DNA of 64,000 bases from Gracilaria domingensis (taxonomy: Eukaryota; Rhodophyta; Florideophyceae; Gracilariales; Gracilariaceae). Below are positions 29,021 through 39,670 of the stretch, in pieces. The DNA lies in NCBI GenBank assembly GCA_022539475.1, contig VCMS01000223.1, forward strand, positions 28,673 through 92,672, in the 5' to 3' direction. Position 1 is the stretch's first letter, and the number at the start of each line of letters is the position of its first letter. The notes beneath the pieces were generated by a model. The model ran no database searches. It was not told the origin of the DNA and worked only from the letters and a program-made list of their open reading frames with translations. Made by a program: the position numbers and the translations under genes.

Positions 29021-31276
29021 TCAATGATTCTTCCTCAAGTATGCCACGATGCGCGCCACGTCCCTGCAGTCGTGTTCATTGTAACGTGCCACATTTTGAA
29101 CCATTTCATCCTCTGATAACGATGGTGCCTCGTTTTTATGCACGAGCTCTGCGGCATAGAGCACAGCTGCAATCGCATCAGCTCCGTTCTCTACTCCTTG
29201 TTCGGCATCTCTTCCTTCACAACCATCCAGCAAGCCTAGATTTTGAAGAGCTTTTGCTACATTCTTGATAGAGTTATTCAAGCTCCCCCGGATGGAAACG
29301 CCAGAGGTTGCCACTATCTTGTGCACGTCCATGATTACATAGTTGCGAAGCGGCTCAATGTCACGAATCAACCCCTGAGGCATGCGACGGAAGGCTTGCG
29401 ACAGTAGTTGTTTCTCGGGACCCCACACGTGCACGAGCGAGGGTTCCTTCAGAGTACTAGTCACCGCCTGCATATGCTGCAACCATGCCATGATTACGTT
29501 TTGTTCTCCCTGTTTGTCTAGAGTATCGGTAATGAAAACTTTGTGCTTCCAGGCGCCGTCTACTATCTGGCCGCATCCGATCATATACACCAGCGAGTCT
29601 GGGATGGTATCAACGACCAAAGGTGATTTTGGATACACGTCAAATGCCTCGCCATACTTTCGAACCAGATCCGAGTCCGCATCATTCGATTGTTTCGTGT
29701 TCTCGTCAGCGTACATATACTCGGCGGATGCGAGCTCCAAGTCAACGTAAAAGGATCTCTTATCGATATTGGGTAGCATTTCACCGCTCTTGCTGAAACG
29801 GTGAGGATACTGCTGACTAAAGTCTTGCAATAGCCTCCAGTTTGCCTTGTTGTGCGGGATAATTCTTGGCGTGACTACAGGACCTGTGTACCCCGGCTTG
29901 CTTTTCTGAAGGGTCTCTGCCGTAAACATCGAGTTTGAGCCTAGAGCTTCAGCAGTGACCTGATGATGAGAGTAATCATTCGGAATTCCTTTCGCCATTG
30001 CTTCTGCAGTGGCGCTTCGACTCACGCCGGACACCAACGTGAGCTCGCGCAAATCGTGCGCAAGTTGCTTCTTGGCGTTCTCCCACGGCCAGTCGAACAT
30101 GGACGCACATTTCATATTGGGTCTCAATCGCGGATCAGACGTGGTGCGAAGCAACGCGAAAACCGGGTTGACGTCGTGCGCGCCTTCAACTGTGGCTGTC
30201 GGATTTGATGTTTCGCTCGTAGACAGGCGTCTGACGGCATCCATCAACCACGCGTTGCCCTGATCAACAACGTCAATTCGCCATCTCAACGCTTCCAGCG
30301 CGCTCAACCTCGTGTGCTCTTTCATCTGCTGCATCGGAAGCACCGCAAGCTTCCACACCTTCTTGTTAAACACCGCAGCAGACGCTTGGTTATTGCCCGT
30401 GGCAACGGGTTTATGCGGTACGGCGCCGGTGGCAACGGCCTGCTTTCGCTTGGGGTGCAGCCCAATGATCAACGCGGTGCCCACATCAACAGGCTGCGTC
30501 TGTGACAAGAGCAAGTTCCACAAGAACATCTCCTTCTGCAACTTCTCCAGACAGGTGTTGCGGATAATAGCCGAGCCCTTTGTCTCAACCGAGCGTCGCT
30601 TAATACCCACGGCGACGTAAAGATGCGGCTGTTCCTCGCTCACATCTTGCAAGCCCAGGTTGAAAATATTATCGGCCACGTCGGCGCGCAGCAAGATGGG
30701 CACGCGAGCAAACACCCTGGCACGCTCGTCAGCCAACACGGCGCCAGTAATCATCTTTACGCCACTTTGCATAGCGTTTTTCGTGCACTCATTGCGCTCA
30801 CTAGTGCTCAAGCAGCTGCTGTCAGACGGTACGCACAGCAGATGATCAAAACCGACGCGTCGCGCAAAGGCGCCCGTGACCTGTCGACGGAACTCGGCGC
30901 CTAGCTTTCGGAGGCGATGGGCAAACGACGCTGTGGGCCGCCAGTTGGGAAGCTCATCGTCTCGCTGAATACCGTTCTGCGAGGCGTACAACTCGAGGAG
31001 ATCGAGCACATGGTTGTGACCAAAGGCGTTCTGCGTGCTGTAGGTGCTGACCCACTGGCGTGTCCTGCGCGACGGCAGCACGGAAAGGTTGAGCGCACGG
31101 TCACATGTTGAGCGCTCGCTCATATTGCTGATGCAGCGCGCGCGGGACTGACTCGGGCGTGGGAGAGAATACGGCAAGCAGAACGGGGCATTGACATAGG
31201 CGAGATGTGAGGTGCATGCAAGGCGGCGCTGTGAGCAGGGCGGCGGTGGTGACGAGTTGGCAGCGGCGTGGTTCAT
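29021..31276 (-). CDS. RecB-like nuclease with C-terminal RNase H-like (DEDD-type) exonuclease domain
   Basis: 751 residues from the ATG at 31274-31276 to TGA (22 further open codons upstream lack an ATG). The first 60 residues are basic, Ser/Pro-rich and acid-poor, compatible with an organelle leader. The middle region (GVKMITGAVLADERARVFARV, then LLRADVADN, then LYVAVGIKRR) resembles a RecB-family PD-(D/E)xK nuclease core. The last 230 residues are a YprB-like RNase H-fold: FYVDLELAS (D-x-E), VYMIGCGQI, NYVIMDVHKIV and ARYNEHDCRDV near the end. The two-domain layout matches TM0106-type predicted nucleases of bacteria and archaea. A DNA-processing role is inference. The domain order fits the family, but the RecB motifs are weak. 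Confidence 0.72.
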   Translation of the reverse strand: MNHAAANSSPPPPCSQRRLACTSHLAYVNAPFCLPYSLPRPSQSRARCISNMSERSTCDRALNLSVLPSRRTRQWVSTYSTQNAFGHNHVLDLLELYASQNGIQRDDELPNWRPTASFAHRLRKLGAEFRRQVTGAFARRVGFDHLLCVPSDSSCLSTSERNECTKNAMQSGVKMITGAVLADERARVFARVPILLRADVADNIFNLGLQDVSEEQPHLYVAVGIKRRSVETKGSAIIRNTCLEKLQKEMFLWNLLLSQTQPVDVGTALIIGLHPKRKQAVATGAVPHKPVATGNNQASAAVFNKKVWKLAVLPMQQMKEHTRLSALEALRWRIDVVDQGNAWLMDAVRRLSTSETSNPTATVEGAHDVNPVFALLRTTSDPRLRPNMKCASMFDWPWENAKKQLAHDLRELTLVSGVSRSATAEAMAKGIPNDYSHHQVTAEALGSNSMFTAETLQKSKPGYTGPVVTPRIIPHNKANWRLLQDFSQQYPHRFSKSGEMLPNIDKRSFYVDLELASAEYMYADENTKQSNDADSDLVRKYGEAFDVYPKSPLVVDTIPDSLVYMIGCGQIVDGAWKHKVFITDTLDKQGEQNVIMAWLQHMQAVTSTLKEPSLVHVWGPEKQLLSQAFRRMPQGLIRDIEPLRNYVIMDVHKIVATSGVSIRGSLNNSIKNVAKALQNLGLLDGCEGRDAEQGVENGADAIAAVLYAAELVHKNEAPSLSEDEMVQNVARYNEHDCRDVARIVAYLRKNH

Positions 31277-33178
31277 GCGACAGGTGGCAGCGAGCAGCGG
31301 GCCGACGCGCGGCTCTATTGCGCGGCGTACCGTTGCAGCCAATTTACGGCGGCCTCATTAGGCCTCCCGGCGGCGCGCGCACACGCACGGCGCGACAGAG
31401 GGCGGAGGTGCATTCGCTGGGCCGCTGCGCAGCGCCGCTGGCGAAGGGCGCGCTGGCGGAGCGCGGCGCGACGAGGTGGAGCACCGCGCTTCTGCTCCAG
31501 GCGGGCCTGGACAGCCAGGAGGCTCGAACTTGCCGCACGTGTCGCTCACGCTGCCCCGTGACGTGGTGGCCGTGGCACGCGTGTGTACGTATGACATGTA
31601 CGCCACCGCAAGGCTCTCATCCGTCGTCGACAAAGTCGAGCGTGATGGGTCTCAGCCTTTTGAGACGCCTGACGGAGTTCTCTCTTGGGCACACGAGTAC
31701 GAGCACCATTGATGGACGATGAGCCGTCTGTAGTACAGACTCTGTACTGTATTACCTTCGCCAAAGTTGGCGGTTGCAGTAACAACGAAAAGTCTCTGGG
31801 CCGCTGCTGTGGGGCCCAAAACATACAAGCAGCGTGTCCGTAGACGGCAGTTTACACTTTTGTAAGCGGCGCTGCCGCGGGGTATCCTTAGGTACATCAT
31901 GTTTTTATCGGCAAGGAATATCGGCTCGCTTCCCGGACCAGACCTTCGTAAAGATCATGCTAGAAAGATACTACTGTCACCGGTGCTGGCGCCCATATAC
32001 TGGCGCCCTTTCGGTCGCGTGTGTTGTCGATCCGCGGTTACAAGTATTGTTCTGTACTAGGGATAGCTGTCTAACGTCAGACTTGGTAGATATGCTGCAG
32101 CACGGTACGCTCTCTCCCTCGATAAAGCAAACGCAGAGTCAACTGGGCTTGAGCGCAGCCGTTGGCGTTGGCGCGCAGTGCATGTGGTCATGCTGACTGC
32201 TTGCAGTTTGACGTGCAAACTTTGGCCAACTTTGAACACCACGAACGCCGAACTGCAGGCGTCTACGTGCGATCGTCGCAGGCGGTGCAGCGCGCATGAT
32301 GCCTTTAACATTCGGGAATTCAACTCATTAAAGCGCGCCTCCAAGTTGGCAGTACAGTACGAGCCCATACAAGCTGTAGATCCCACTGCGAATGCGCACT
32401 CGGCTGCGCGCCTCAGGGCCGTCGCCCCCGCACAAAGTCGACGGGCGCTTTGTGTTTACAAAGGATCTAACTGAGGTCTCTACGTGTACCGTCGGCGGAC
32501 GCCCTGCAAGCAACACACAATACCTTCGTCGAAAGACGATACACAATCGCTTTAAACCTAAAACCAAACTCAACGCAAAGCGCCATCCTCGGCCGACAAA
32601 CGCTCCCCGCGCTGCTTCACAGCTAAAATAAGCGCGAGAGGCAACGTGTCCGGCCACAATAAAAGCGCCGCCGCGCCGCCGCATCGCCACGCGCGTCCGG
32701 CCACGTACAGACAAGCCGTCGCTTGGCACGCGCGCGCCACGCGCGCGCTGCCTCGCTCTCGCGCCGCGCGCCACGTCGGCGCGCCGGCGCGCGCGGCGTG
32801 TGCGCGGCGCGCCACGAGGCGCCATCGCAGCCGCCGCGTCTGCGCGCGCCGCCGCGCCACGCCATCGATAGACGTCGCGCGCGCGCGGCGCGTCTTTTTG
32901 GCACGCGCCGCCCGCCGTGGCGGACACTGCGCGCGCCGCCCGCAGTGCGGCGCGCGGCTGCGCGCTTGCAGTGCGCGCCTTCGCTCTACGCTTTTTGCTT
33001 TGCCGCACGTCAGAAGCGCTGCTATTTGTTCCCGCTCCCCACCGCACGCTCCCCCCCGCCCGCCACAACCCCCCCCCTTCCTTTCCCTCATCGGAGCAAA
33101 CAGCGTTTGGCGCCGATCTGCCCGCTCTCGCTCGTCGTCTGTTTTCTTTTCTGCTTGGTGTGCCTTCATTGATTCACC
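31277..33178. other. 1.9 kb spacer with GC-rich promoter at right
   Basis: The left part (31277-31500) is GC-rich and holds the nuclease promoter. Bases 31720-32630 are of ordinary composition with nothing recognised. Bases 32640-33060 form a CG-run and C-run island like those before other genes here, with ACAATAAAAGCG (TATA-like) at about 32655. It leads to the secreted-protein gene. A 78-codon frame at 31476-31712 starts with GTG and is not called. Confidence 0.5.
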
Positions 33179-34151
33179 ATGTTCCCGACCGCGACGTTCG
33201 TATCGACCGCAGTGCTGTCTGTTCTGTTGCTGGCAACCGGCGTGGCTGCACACGATGGCGAGGTGCACGAGGTCACGTTCACGCCGCAGGATATTTCACA
33301 CATATCGTTCTACGGCGATCGCGCGTTGTACCGCCCGCAGCTGTGCCCCCAGTCCATCACCTTCGCTGCCAGGGCGCGTTTGTTGGCTGAGCTTGCCGAC
33401 GATAGGATCGGCCTATGGACGTCGGACATTCGGATGGATGGCGAGCCGTGCACGTCGCCCGTATCGACGCTGTTGTTCTCCCCCATTGGAAGACCTGATC
33501 ATCTGCCGCCACAATGTAAGTTGCTCACTGTTTGTTTGCGCACGTTTGCGCTATGAACGTGCTTTCTAACTTGCGTTTCATGTCACGACGGCGATCAAAT
33601 GTGTAGGGGTATTTGAGGATTCCACACTGAGCGGACTTCCGGTCAACTTCACGTGCGGCTCCAAGCAGTATGCCATCCGCTACGGCTATCTCAACGACGT
33701 CAAGACGCCGACCGGCTTCCTGGACGATTCTGTGGTGTATCTCGACTTTGCTGTGATCCCCAACACACAGCCGTTCTCGTTCTGCTCGTACGCGGCGCGC
33801 CGAACAGACGGAGATCGCCCCGTCAACTACGAGCCCTTCCCCACGGTAGAGACGTGGAACGCGGTAAGGGAGGCGAACAATCTGCCTCCCTTGCCCCACG
33901 ACGACGGCACGGACGCCGAAGAAGCGATGATGAGCAGTGAGGAGCCGGCGGAAAGCCCACAGGCAGTGGTGGCGCCAGCGCCCGTGGTGACGCAGCCGCT
34001 CCCCAGCCCCGAGGCGGTGGTGGCGCCAGCGCCCGTGGTGATGCAGCCGTTCCCCAGCCCCGAGGCGGTGGTGCGCAACTCGCTGAGCATGCGCGTGATG
34101 GAGGCGGTGGCCGGCGCGATTGGGCCGCGATTGTGGTCGCTCCGATTGTAG
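33179..34151 (+). CDS. Secreted protein of unknown function, one intron
   Basis: Spliced 33179-33515 plus 33607-34151, 293 residues, ending TAG. It begins with a signal peptide (TATFVSTAVLSVLLLATGVAAHDG), cut after Ala. The mature part has spaced cysteines (RPQLCPQ, GEPCTSP, FTCGSK, FSFCSY) likely to form disulphides. An acidic stretch is followed by two 17-residue direct repeats, AVVAPAPVVTQPLPSPE and AVVAPAPVVMQPFPSPE, plus the start of a third. The last 20 residues are amphipathic (MRVMEAVAGAIGPRLWSL). I do not recognise the family; a wall or matrix protein is a guess from the Pro/Val repeats. Skipping the intron would stop the frame at 33556. Confidence 0.72.
33516..33606 (+). other. Intron of the secreted-protein gene
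   Basis: 91 nt: donor CAAT|GTAAGT, a CTAAC branch site about 37 nt before the end, and acceptor GTGTAG|GGG. It joins the signal-peptide exon to a 545 nt exon in phase (T|GG, Trp). Confidence 0.8.
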
Positions 34152-34362
34152 CGTCGCGCTGATGCGCTTTGGTGTGGCTTGTGTCTACTGCTCTCTCTCT
34201 CCCCCTATCTACCTCACTGTACAGTCGGGGGCGCCGCGCGGCTGTGCGGCGCCCGTGGTCACTAACGGCCCTTCCTCTCTCCCTCTCCCTTTTTCGTGTT
34301 GTAAAGAACTTGAGATGTGATTCCCGCTTGCCGCAGTTGCGGCAGTTGCTGTAAACGCGGGC

Positions 34363-34392
34363 GCGTGTGCGTGTGCGTGTGCGTGTGCGTGC
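34363..34392 (+). repeat. GTGTGC microsatellite
   Basis: Five GCGTGT-type hexamers lie between the convergent secreted-protein and membrane-protein genes. Confidence 0.85.
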
Positions 34393-34577
34393 GCTGCGCC
34401 ATGTCGCGCGCGTCGATTCCATCGCGCGCAGCGTGCGGCCGGAGACATGGCGCGCCACACAAGTCGAGGCGAACACGTATCATAGCGCGTACGCGCGCGC
34501 TGTCAGCGGCTCAGGCGGCGCAACACGTTGCGCGCGTGCGCGACGAAGGTAAAAGATGCGGCGCTGTCCACGTGTGG

Positions 34578-35126
34578 TCAGGTGGACGCCCAGCCGTCGC
34601 GGTACACGCCCAGCAGCAGCAGCGCCAGCACGCTGGCGATGGCGGCGAACAGCACCAGCCCCAGCGCGGCGCCCAGCGCGTAGCACAGGCGGTTCTGCCG
34701 CTGGTAGACGTTGCGCGCGCGCCACCGGCACAGCGGCAGCAGCGCCAGCACGCAGAACACCGTCGACAGCACGCAGCCGCCCGTGAAGTACGTCAGCCGG
34801 TGCGTCTCCGTGCACCCGCCGCCGCCGCCGCCCTTGGCGCCGTGCTTGCCGCGCGCGCGCCGCGCGCCCGCGCCGTTCGCGCTCAGCTCCGTGCCGGCCG
34901 CCTCGAAGCGCGCGCCGTACGGGTCGATGATCAAGTCGCCGTGCTGCGACGAGCACGACAGCGTGCCGCTCAGCGCCACCGGCGGCGGCTTGCTTGGCGG
35001 CCGTGTGGCGCGCGTCAGGAACCGGCTTGTCTCCGTCGTGTGCGTGTTCTGCTGCGGGGGGTCCGGCGCCGGTGGAACATCCAGTCCTTCTTCTTCCATT
35101 GCTGTGCGCGTGCTGTGCAGCTCCAT
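34578..35126 (-). CDS. Small two-helix membrane protein, unrecognised
   Basis: 182 residues from the ATG at 35124-35126 to TGA. The first 100 residues are polar, with Pro/Thr-rich and Gly/Lys/Arg-rich parts, including a run of six Gly encoded by CCG repeats. Two membrane helices close together follow: GGCVLSTVFCVLALLPLC and ALGAALGLVLFAAIASVLAL (about residues 115-132 and 150-175), joined by a basic loop (RWRARNVYQRQ). The helix loop and charge pattern suggest a hairpin with both ends cytosolic. No family recognised. Codon use is GC-rich like its neighbours, supporting a real gene. Confidence 0.6.
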   Translation of the reverse strand: MELHSTRTAMEEEGLDVPPAPDPPQQNTHTTETSRFLTRATRPPSKPPPVALSGTLSCSSQHGDLIIDPYGARFEAAGTELSANGAGARRARGKHGAKGGGGGGCTETHRLTYFTGGCVLSTVFCVLALLPLCRWRARNVYQRQNRLCYALGAALGLVLFAAIASVLALLLLGVYRDGWAST

Positions 35127-37463
35127 GCTTCACGATTCCAACCGCGCGCAGGCTGTTGCTTCGATGTGCCGATTTAGCGCCACGGATTCCAGCCAACTCA
35201 TCACCGTGTGATGGCTGCCGCTTCCTTCGTCTCGCGGCGCCGCGCGTAAAACGACCTCACGCTGTGGCAACAAATACCCCGCGCGCGACGAGCGCCGGAG
35301 TTTGCCCCGATGCGTGGCTTGCTTTTGGCGCCCCCCCCCCCCCCCCCTCCTTTTCGAGCGCGCGACTAATTGTTCTGACGACCTTTTTGCCCCACCCTCC
35401 ATTGGTAGAGCCGTCAATGATTATTGTCTCAACGCACATTGTCTATCTTCTGTCTTCCTATTTTCTATACCGCAACATCTTATCAACCATTGTGCACCAT
35501 CAATGAACATCACTATCACCGCAACGCTCAAAGCTTGTTTCACTGGCCCGCGCGCCACGGTAAGCCCCGTCAACGACTGATTCAGTCATCAACGTTGGTG
35601 TTTGCAGAACAAACCCTTTGCTGTCCTGTCCATCGTGGCAACCGCCGTCTACCGTCTACATATCTGGGCCGTAACGCCGACACCCAATTGTGAAACAAAA
35701 TGCAAAGCTCATGTCTTCACCACTTTTCATTCATCGTGACAATGCATCTGTTTGACATCTACGTCTGTGTTGCATTGATGTGCAACTAACTTCGTAGTGC
35801 GAAACTGTCAACATCTAATTCTTTTCGTGCTAATGTTAGTAACTTTCGTCTGCAAATTCTCTCTTACGCAAACATGACATTGTGTAGTACTGACTACACA
35901 ATAACTTTACTGTAGAAATGTACTGCGCGCTTTGTGTATCTTTGAGAAAACATGTCACGTACATTCGTACGCATATTGTCCTGGAGAACGGCTCGTCGTT
36001 TTCGATCAAGTCATCGGGTCTTCCGATATGTACACAAGGACCACCTTTTCTGTCAATCCTCTTTGCTTACTTTGTCTCCCAGGCAAGTTCTTGTCTAACA
36101 AGCATGCCTCCGTTGAAGTACTTTTCAAAAAAGCGAACATGTCGTACATTCTACCCTAGGATTGTCTAATTAAGACCATCGCTTATCTTTACTGAGCAAA
36201 TCAGTTCTGCTTCCCGTAGAACACTAGTAGAACCCCTGTTGAACGCTTTGGGAGTCTCACGGTGACAATGACCAAAACGCCAATACATATGACCAATAAC
36301 TTAGGGCCCGGACAAAACATACTGGTTGAATGTGCCTGACAAAGAATTGGCCATTCGCGTGAAGCATTTGTTTTACTGATTGGTAGACAACTGCCTTGCA
36401 AAACTGCGCACGCCAGAGATTACCGACAACATGCTCAACATTTTGTAGACAACAATTCGAATCTTCTCTTTCTTTGTAACGAAAACTTTTTGTGTTATCA
36501 CCTTACGGCATTGCGACATTCGCCCAGCTGGTGTCGTAGTTGCAATAATACAGGATTGCTCATGTACAGGAGCAAAGGCTGACGCAGGCCCTATATCGAC
36601 GCTCGTTTTCGACGGCGTGTGGCCGGATGCACAACTCCGGTGCTTTGGGAGATTAGCTTTAGATTACAGCGTTTGAGAAGATTCTCGAGCGGAAAGAGCG
36701 AAAAAAAGTGGCCCGAAGGCGATCAGACATGATGAGAGGACCGGTGGCCAAGAACATGTTCTGTGCTACAGCCAACCCCAAAACGTTTGGCTGAGAGCGG
36801 GTCGCCCTATTCAAGGGCGGGTTACAATTCGACACCTACGATCCGCCTTCACAGCGAAACTGATCGCCCGTCGGCTCTCTAAGCAAAGGCTACCGTCCTT
36901 CAGGCGTCTTTCACGACTACAGCTGTTTGTCCGCTCCCTCGGGGTTCAACAGAAGGCAAAGGTCATGGCTCCGACCGTCTTGCCCTACTGGAGCAGTGAG
37001 ATGAAAAAAAGCAAAGATAGCCCTTCCAGATACTCTCTGCCATCGTAACAGAGTCGTTTGTCTGCGATCGTCTACCTTCGTAGTGGCTGCTAATTAGCAG
37101 CTGTTAAGCCATGGTGCGGGAAGATGCTCCTTTTTGCACCATGCCAAATTGGCAGGGACTCTCACAGACTCCATGCATGCTCGACGGATTCTGCGGGATT
37201 CCCAGTGGGAATTTCGGCGCAAATCGAAGGATGCGGGTTTTTCATCGATTTTCAGATCACAGGAGATCTCCAAAACCGAAACAATTCAGAATGTGAATGG
37301 GCAGAGCCACTGGCCAAGCTCCGCCCATGCCACCCGCTCATGCCACCCGCTGCACAACCGCAGCCGCGCGGAGAGCCTCCTCGCCGCAGCCACACGCCGT
37401 CTCCGCGCACTCGCCGCCGCACCTCCGTCGCTGGCGCACCACTGCCAAAGCTCCACCTCCGCC
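35127..37463. other. 2.3 kb spacer, low GC in the middle
   Basis: It holds the promoter of the membrane-protein gene, a 17-base C run at 35331-35347, and AT-rich sequence from 35500 to 36500 without a credible gene. Bases 36520-37000 rise in GC and contain a short stretch resembling large-subunit rRNA (see findings). The last 300 bases are the methyltransferase promoter and 5' region. Confidence 0.5.
35331..35347 (+). repeat. C17 homopolymer
   Basis: Seventeen consecutive Cs lie upstream of the two-helix membrane-protein gene. Similar but shorter C runs occur in other promoter islands of the window. Confidence 0.9.
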
Positions 37464-38255
37464 ATGTTCGACGCGGCCTTCGTGTCCTCCTTCTGCCCCG
37501 GCCCACGACCAACGCAGCGCCTCGCGCTGCACAAGCACCGTGCCGTGCCTGCTCACCGCCGCGGCAGCGCGCGCCGCCGCGTGCGCATGAATGCCGATCC
37601 GGAGAACGACGCGTCAAACGCTCCGAAGACGACGTCGACCGTCGAAGCGCCGTCGTTCGACACGGAGATTTTCTCCAAGTTTGTGGACTCCGCGCAGCAG
37701 AAGATCGACGACTTTCAACAATCCGTGCAGGACCTTGATACCACCAAGCTGGTGGACGACACAAAGCAGGCGTCATTGGGGCTTGTGGACAACTTTTTAG
37801 CGGGCGATTGGTTGAATCGAGGGGAACTGTACGGTGCCATTCAGCTTGCGTTCGTCATTTTCTTACTGCGCGGAGGCGGTTTTCTAGACGTGTTTGTCAA
37901 CTTCCTCGCGGGCCCGGCGCTTCTCATTGTGGGCGCCCTCATTTCTGCAAAGTCGGTGTTTGACCTTGGGCCCAAACAGCTGTCCATTTGGCCGGCGCCG
38001 GTGCCGTCGGGCGAGCTCAGAACGGATGGGTTGTACGAATATGTGAGACATCCGATGTACTCTGGTGTGTTGTTGGCGAGCGCGGGTTTTGCGGTGGCAA
38101 CGGCATCTCCGTCGAGAATTGCGCTGACGATTGCATTTGCGGCGTTCCTGATGAAGAAGATAGATGTGGAGGAACAGTTCTTGAAGGATTCGTACCCGGG
38201 CTATGAGGAATATACACAAGAAGTTACATCCAAGCTGATACCAAACGTGTTTTAG
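37464..38255 (+). CDS. ICMT/PEMT-family membrane methyltransferase, plastid-type leader
   Basis: 263 residues from GCCATGT at 37464 to TAG (the frame is open upstream, with another ATG at 37173). The leader MFDAAFVSSFCPGP then basic residues fits a red-algal-style plastid transit peptide with an early Phe. A charged stretch with IFSKFVDSAQQKIDDFQQSV follows, then two to four membrane helices. The catalytic block is RTDGLYEYVRHPMYSGVLL, followed by EEQFLKDSYPGYEEYTQEV, the hallmark of isoprenylcysteine/phospholipid methyltransferases (SAM-binding RHP and the E-E near the end). The substrate is unknown; bacterial and plastid members of this group are often annotated only as isoprenylcysteine methyltransferase-like. 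No CaaX context is visible. Confidence 0.82.
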   Translation: MFDAAFVSSFCPGPRPTQRLALHKHRAVPAHRRGSARRRVRMNADPENDASNAPKTTSTVEAPSFDTEIFSKFVDSAQQKIDDFQQSVQDLDTTKLVDDTKQASLGLVDNFLAGDWLNRGELYGAIQLAFVIFLLRGGGFLDVFVNFLAGPALLIVGALISAKSVFDLGPKQLSIWPAPVPSGELRTDGLYEYVRHPMYSGVLLASAGFAVATASPSRIALTIAFAAFLMKKIDVEEQFLKDSYPGYEEYTQEVTSKLIPNVF

Positions 38256-39670
38256 AATGTAAAAGTGAGTGCTCACTTGCGGGCGTACACTGGACTTCAG
38301 TTGAACTGTTCAACATGTTTAGCAAGTTGTTGAACGGGGCAGAGCAAATTGTGTTGTTGTGTTGAGGTGGTTCGTGTATGATACGTGTAGACCGCGCTCA
38401 CGGCAGGCTGAAGGTAATTTGTTCGCGATTTGTGCAAGTGAATACGAAGGTGTACGATGGGTATAGCGCAGAGCTGTTGGTTTCCTCTTCTCGTTGCGAG
38501 GCAGTTTTTAAACACAAGACTGAACGGGACAGCGTGTGATTACAGCTGGACGGACTGCATCATGCGTGATGACATGATGATGTTGGTTTTAAAAACAGGA
38601 AGGCGGGCATGGCTCCCCCTGTGCTACGCACTGAGCCGTTTGTTGGCCGCGTTGTGATATACATGACACGGACTTGGTGTGTGACAGAATAGCAGTACTG
38701 GTCGCTGATATGGCTGCGAGGAGACTTTACAACAAACGAGCAGCAAAGACTGTGTGGTAAGCAGGGGTGTAATGTACGACAAGACTGTTCCGTTGGCGAG
38801 AGATTGACGGGAGGTTGAAGAAGCTGGAGGAGTCATACACCGCGAAAAAAGACACACCTGAACAGCTGCAGCGGCTCTTGGACAAAGCGTGAAAGGCAGA
38901 CGAGCCGGGACGGGCACTCCTGGAATGCTTCGACTGCCGGGGGCGACGGGACACTGAGCGATCAATGAAAACGCGCCGCGCTTTTAAGAGTCGAGAGCAA
39001 GTCAAGCGCGGGCGGCGGCGGCAAGCAGCGGGCTGTACCGTCGTACCTGTCATCAAAGGAGCGGACGCTGCTGCTGCGCCGCCTTGGACCGAGGCAGCGC
39101 GCGTCGCCGCGGCCGTGGCGAGACACAAAGGGGCACGTCCATGTGTAGCGTCGCACATCTACACGTGCCGACGTGCCGACCCTGACAGCGCAGCGCGCGC
39201 TGCGCTGCGGCAGCGGCTGACAACGGCGCGCCTCGCGCGCCCGGGCGCTGCCGCCGCCGCCGCCGCCGCGGCCGCGCCAAGATATTCCGCGCCCACGACG
39301 AGCCGTTGGCGCCGCAGTCGCGCGCCGCGCGGCGCACCACGGCAAGCAGCGGCGCGCGCGCGCGCGCGCGTGGCGCACGCGCGGCCCATTGGCGCACGCG
39401 CGCGCCGCCGCAACCGTCGCATCACGCGACGCGCTCTCAGCCACGCGCGCGATTCCCAGACTCGCGTCGAAACTGCGCGCGCGCCCCGCGTGCTCTCACC
39501 ATTACACACCGTTGCCAGCCGCGCCCGCCCCCCCCCCCACAACGTCCCCCTTCCGCGCCGCGCCGCCCCCCCCCCCCCGCCTCGCCCGCCTCGCCGCTGT
39601 GCACGCCGCGTCAACGGCGCCCACGCCGCACGAAGCGCTCCTCGCCCGCTGCGCGCCTTCGCCGCCCGAC
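38256..39670. promoter_or_regulatory. Spacer and GC-rich promoter of the UBA-domain gene
   Basis: Bases 38256-38950 are ordinary spacer. From 39000 the sequence becomes a CG-run island, with a GCC run at 39246-39270, CG tract at 39352-39368, inverted CCAAT in GCCCATTGGC at 39384-39393, the 15-mer GCGCTCTCAGCCACG at 39431-39445, ATTACAC at 39501, and two C runs near 39521 and 39567. The translated frames are low-complexity Arg/Ala/Pro and are not called. Confidence 0.55.

Noticed and set aside
31476-31712. 78-codon frame with a fairly natural composition upstream of the secreted-protein gene.
   Set aside because: It starts with GTG, and its only internal ATG leaves about 40 codons with no recognisable motif.
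32328-33569. Arg/Ala-rich open frames of up to about 300 codons on both strands.
   Set aside because: Shadow of a CG-rich promoter island, with no family motif or plausible start.
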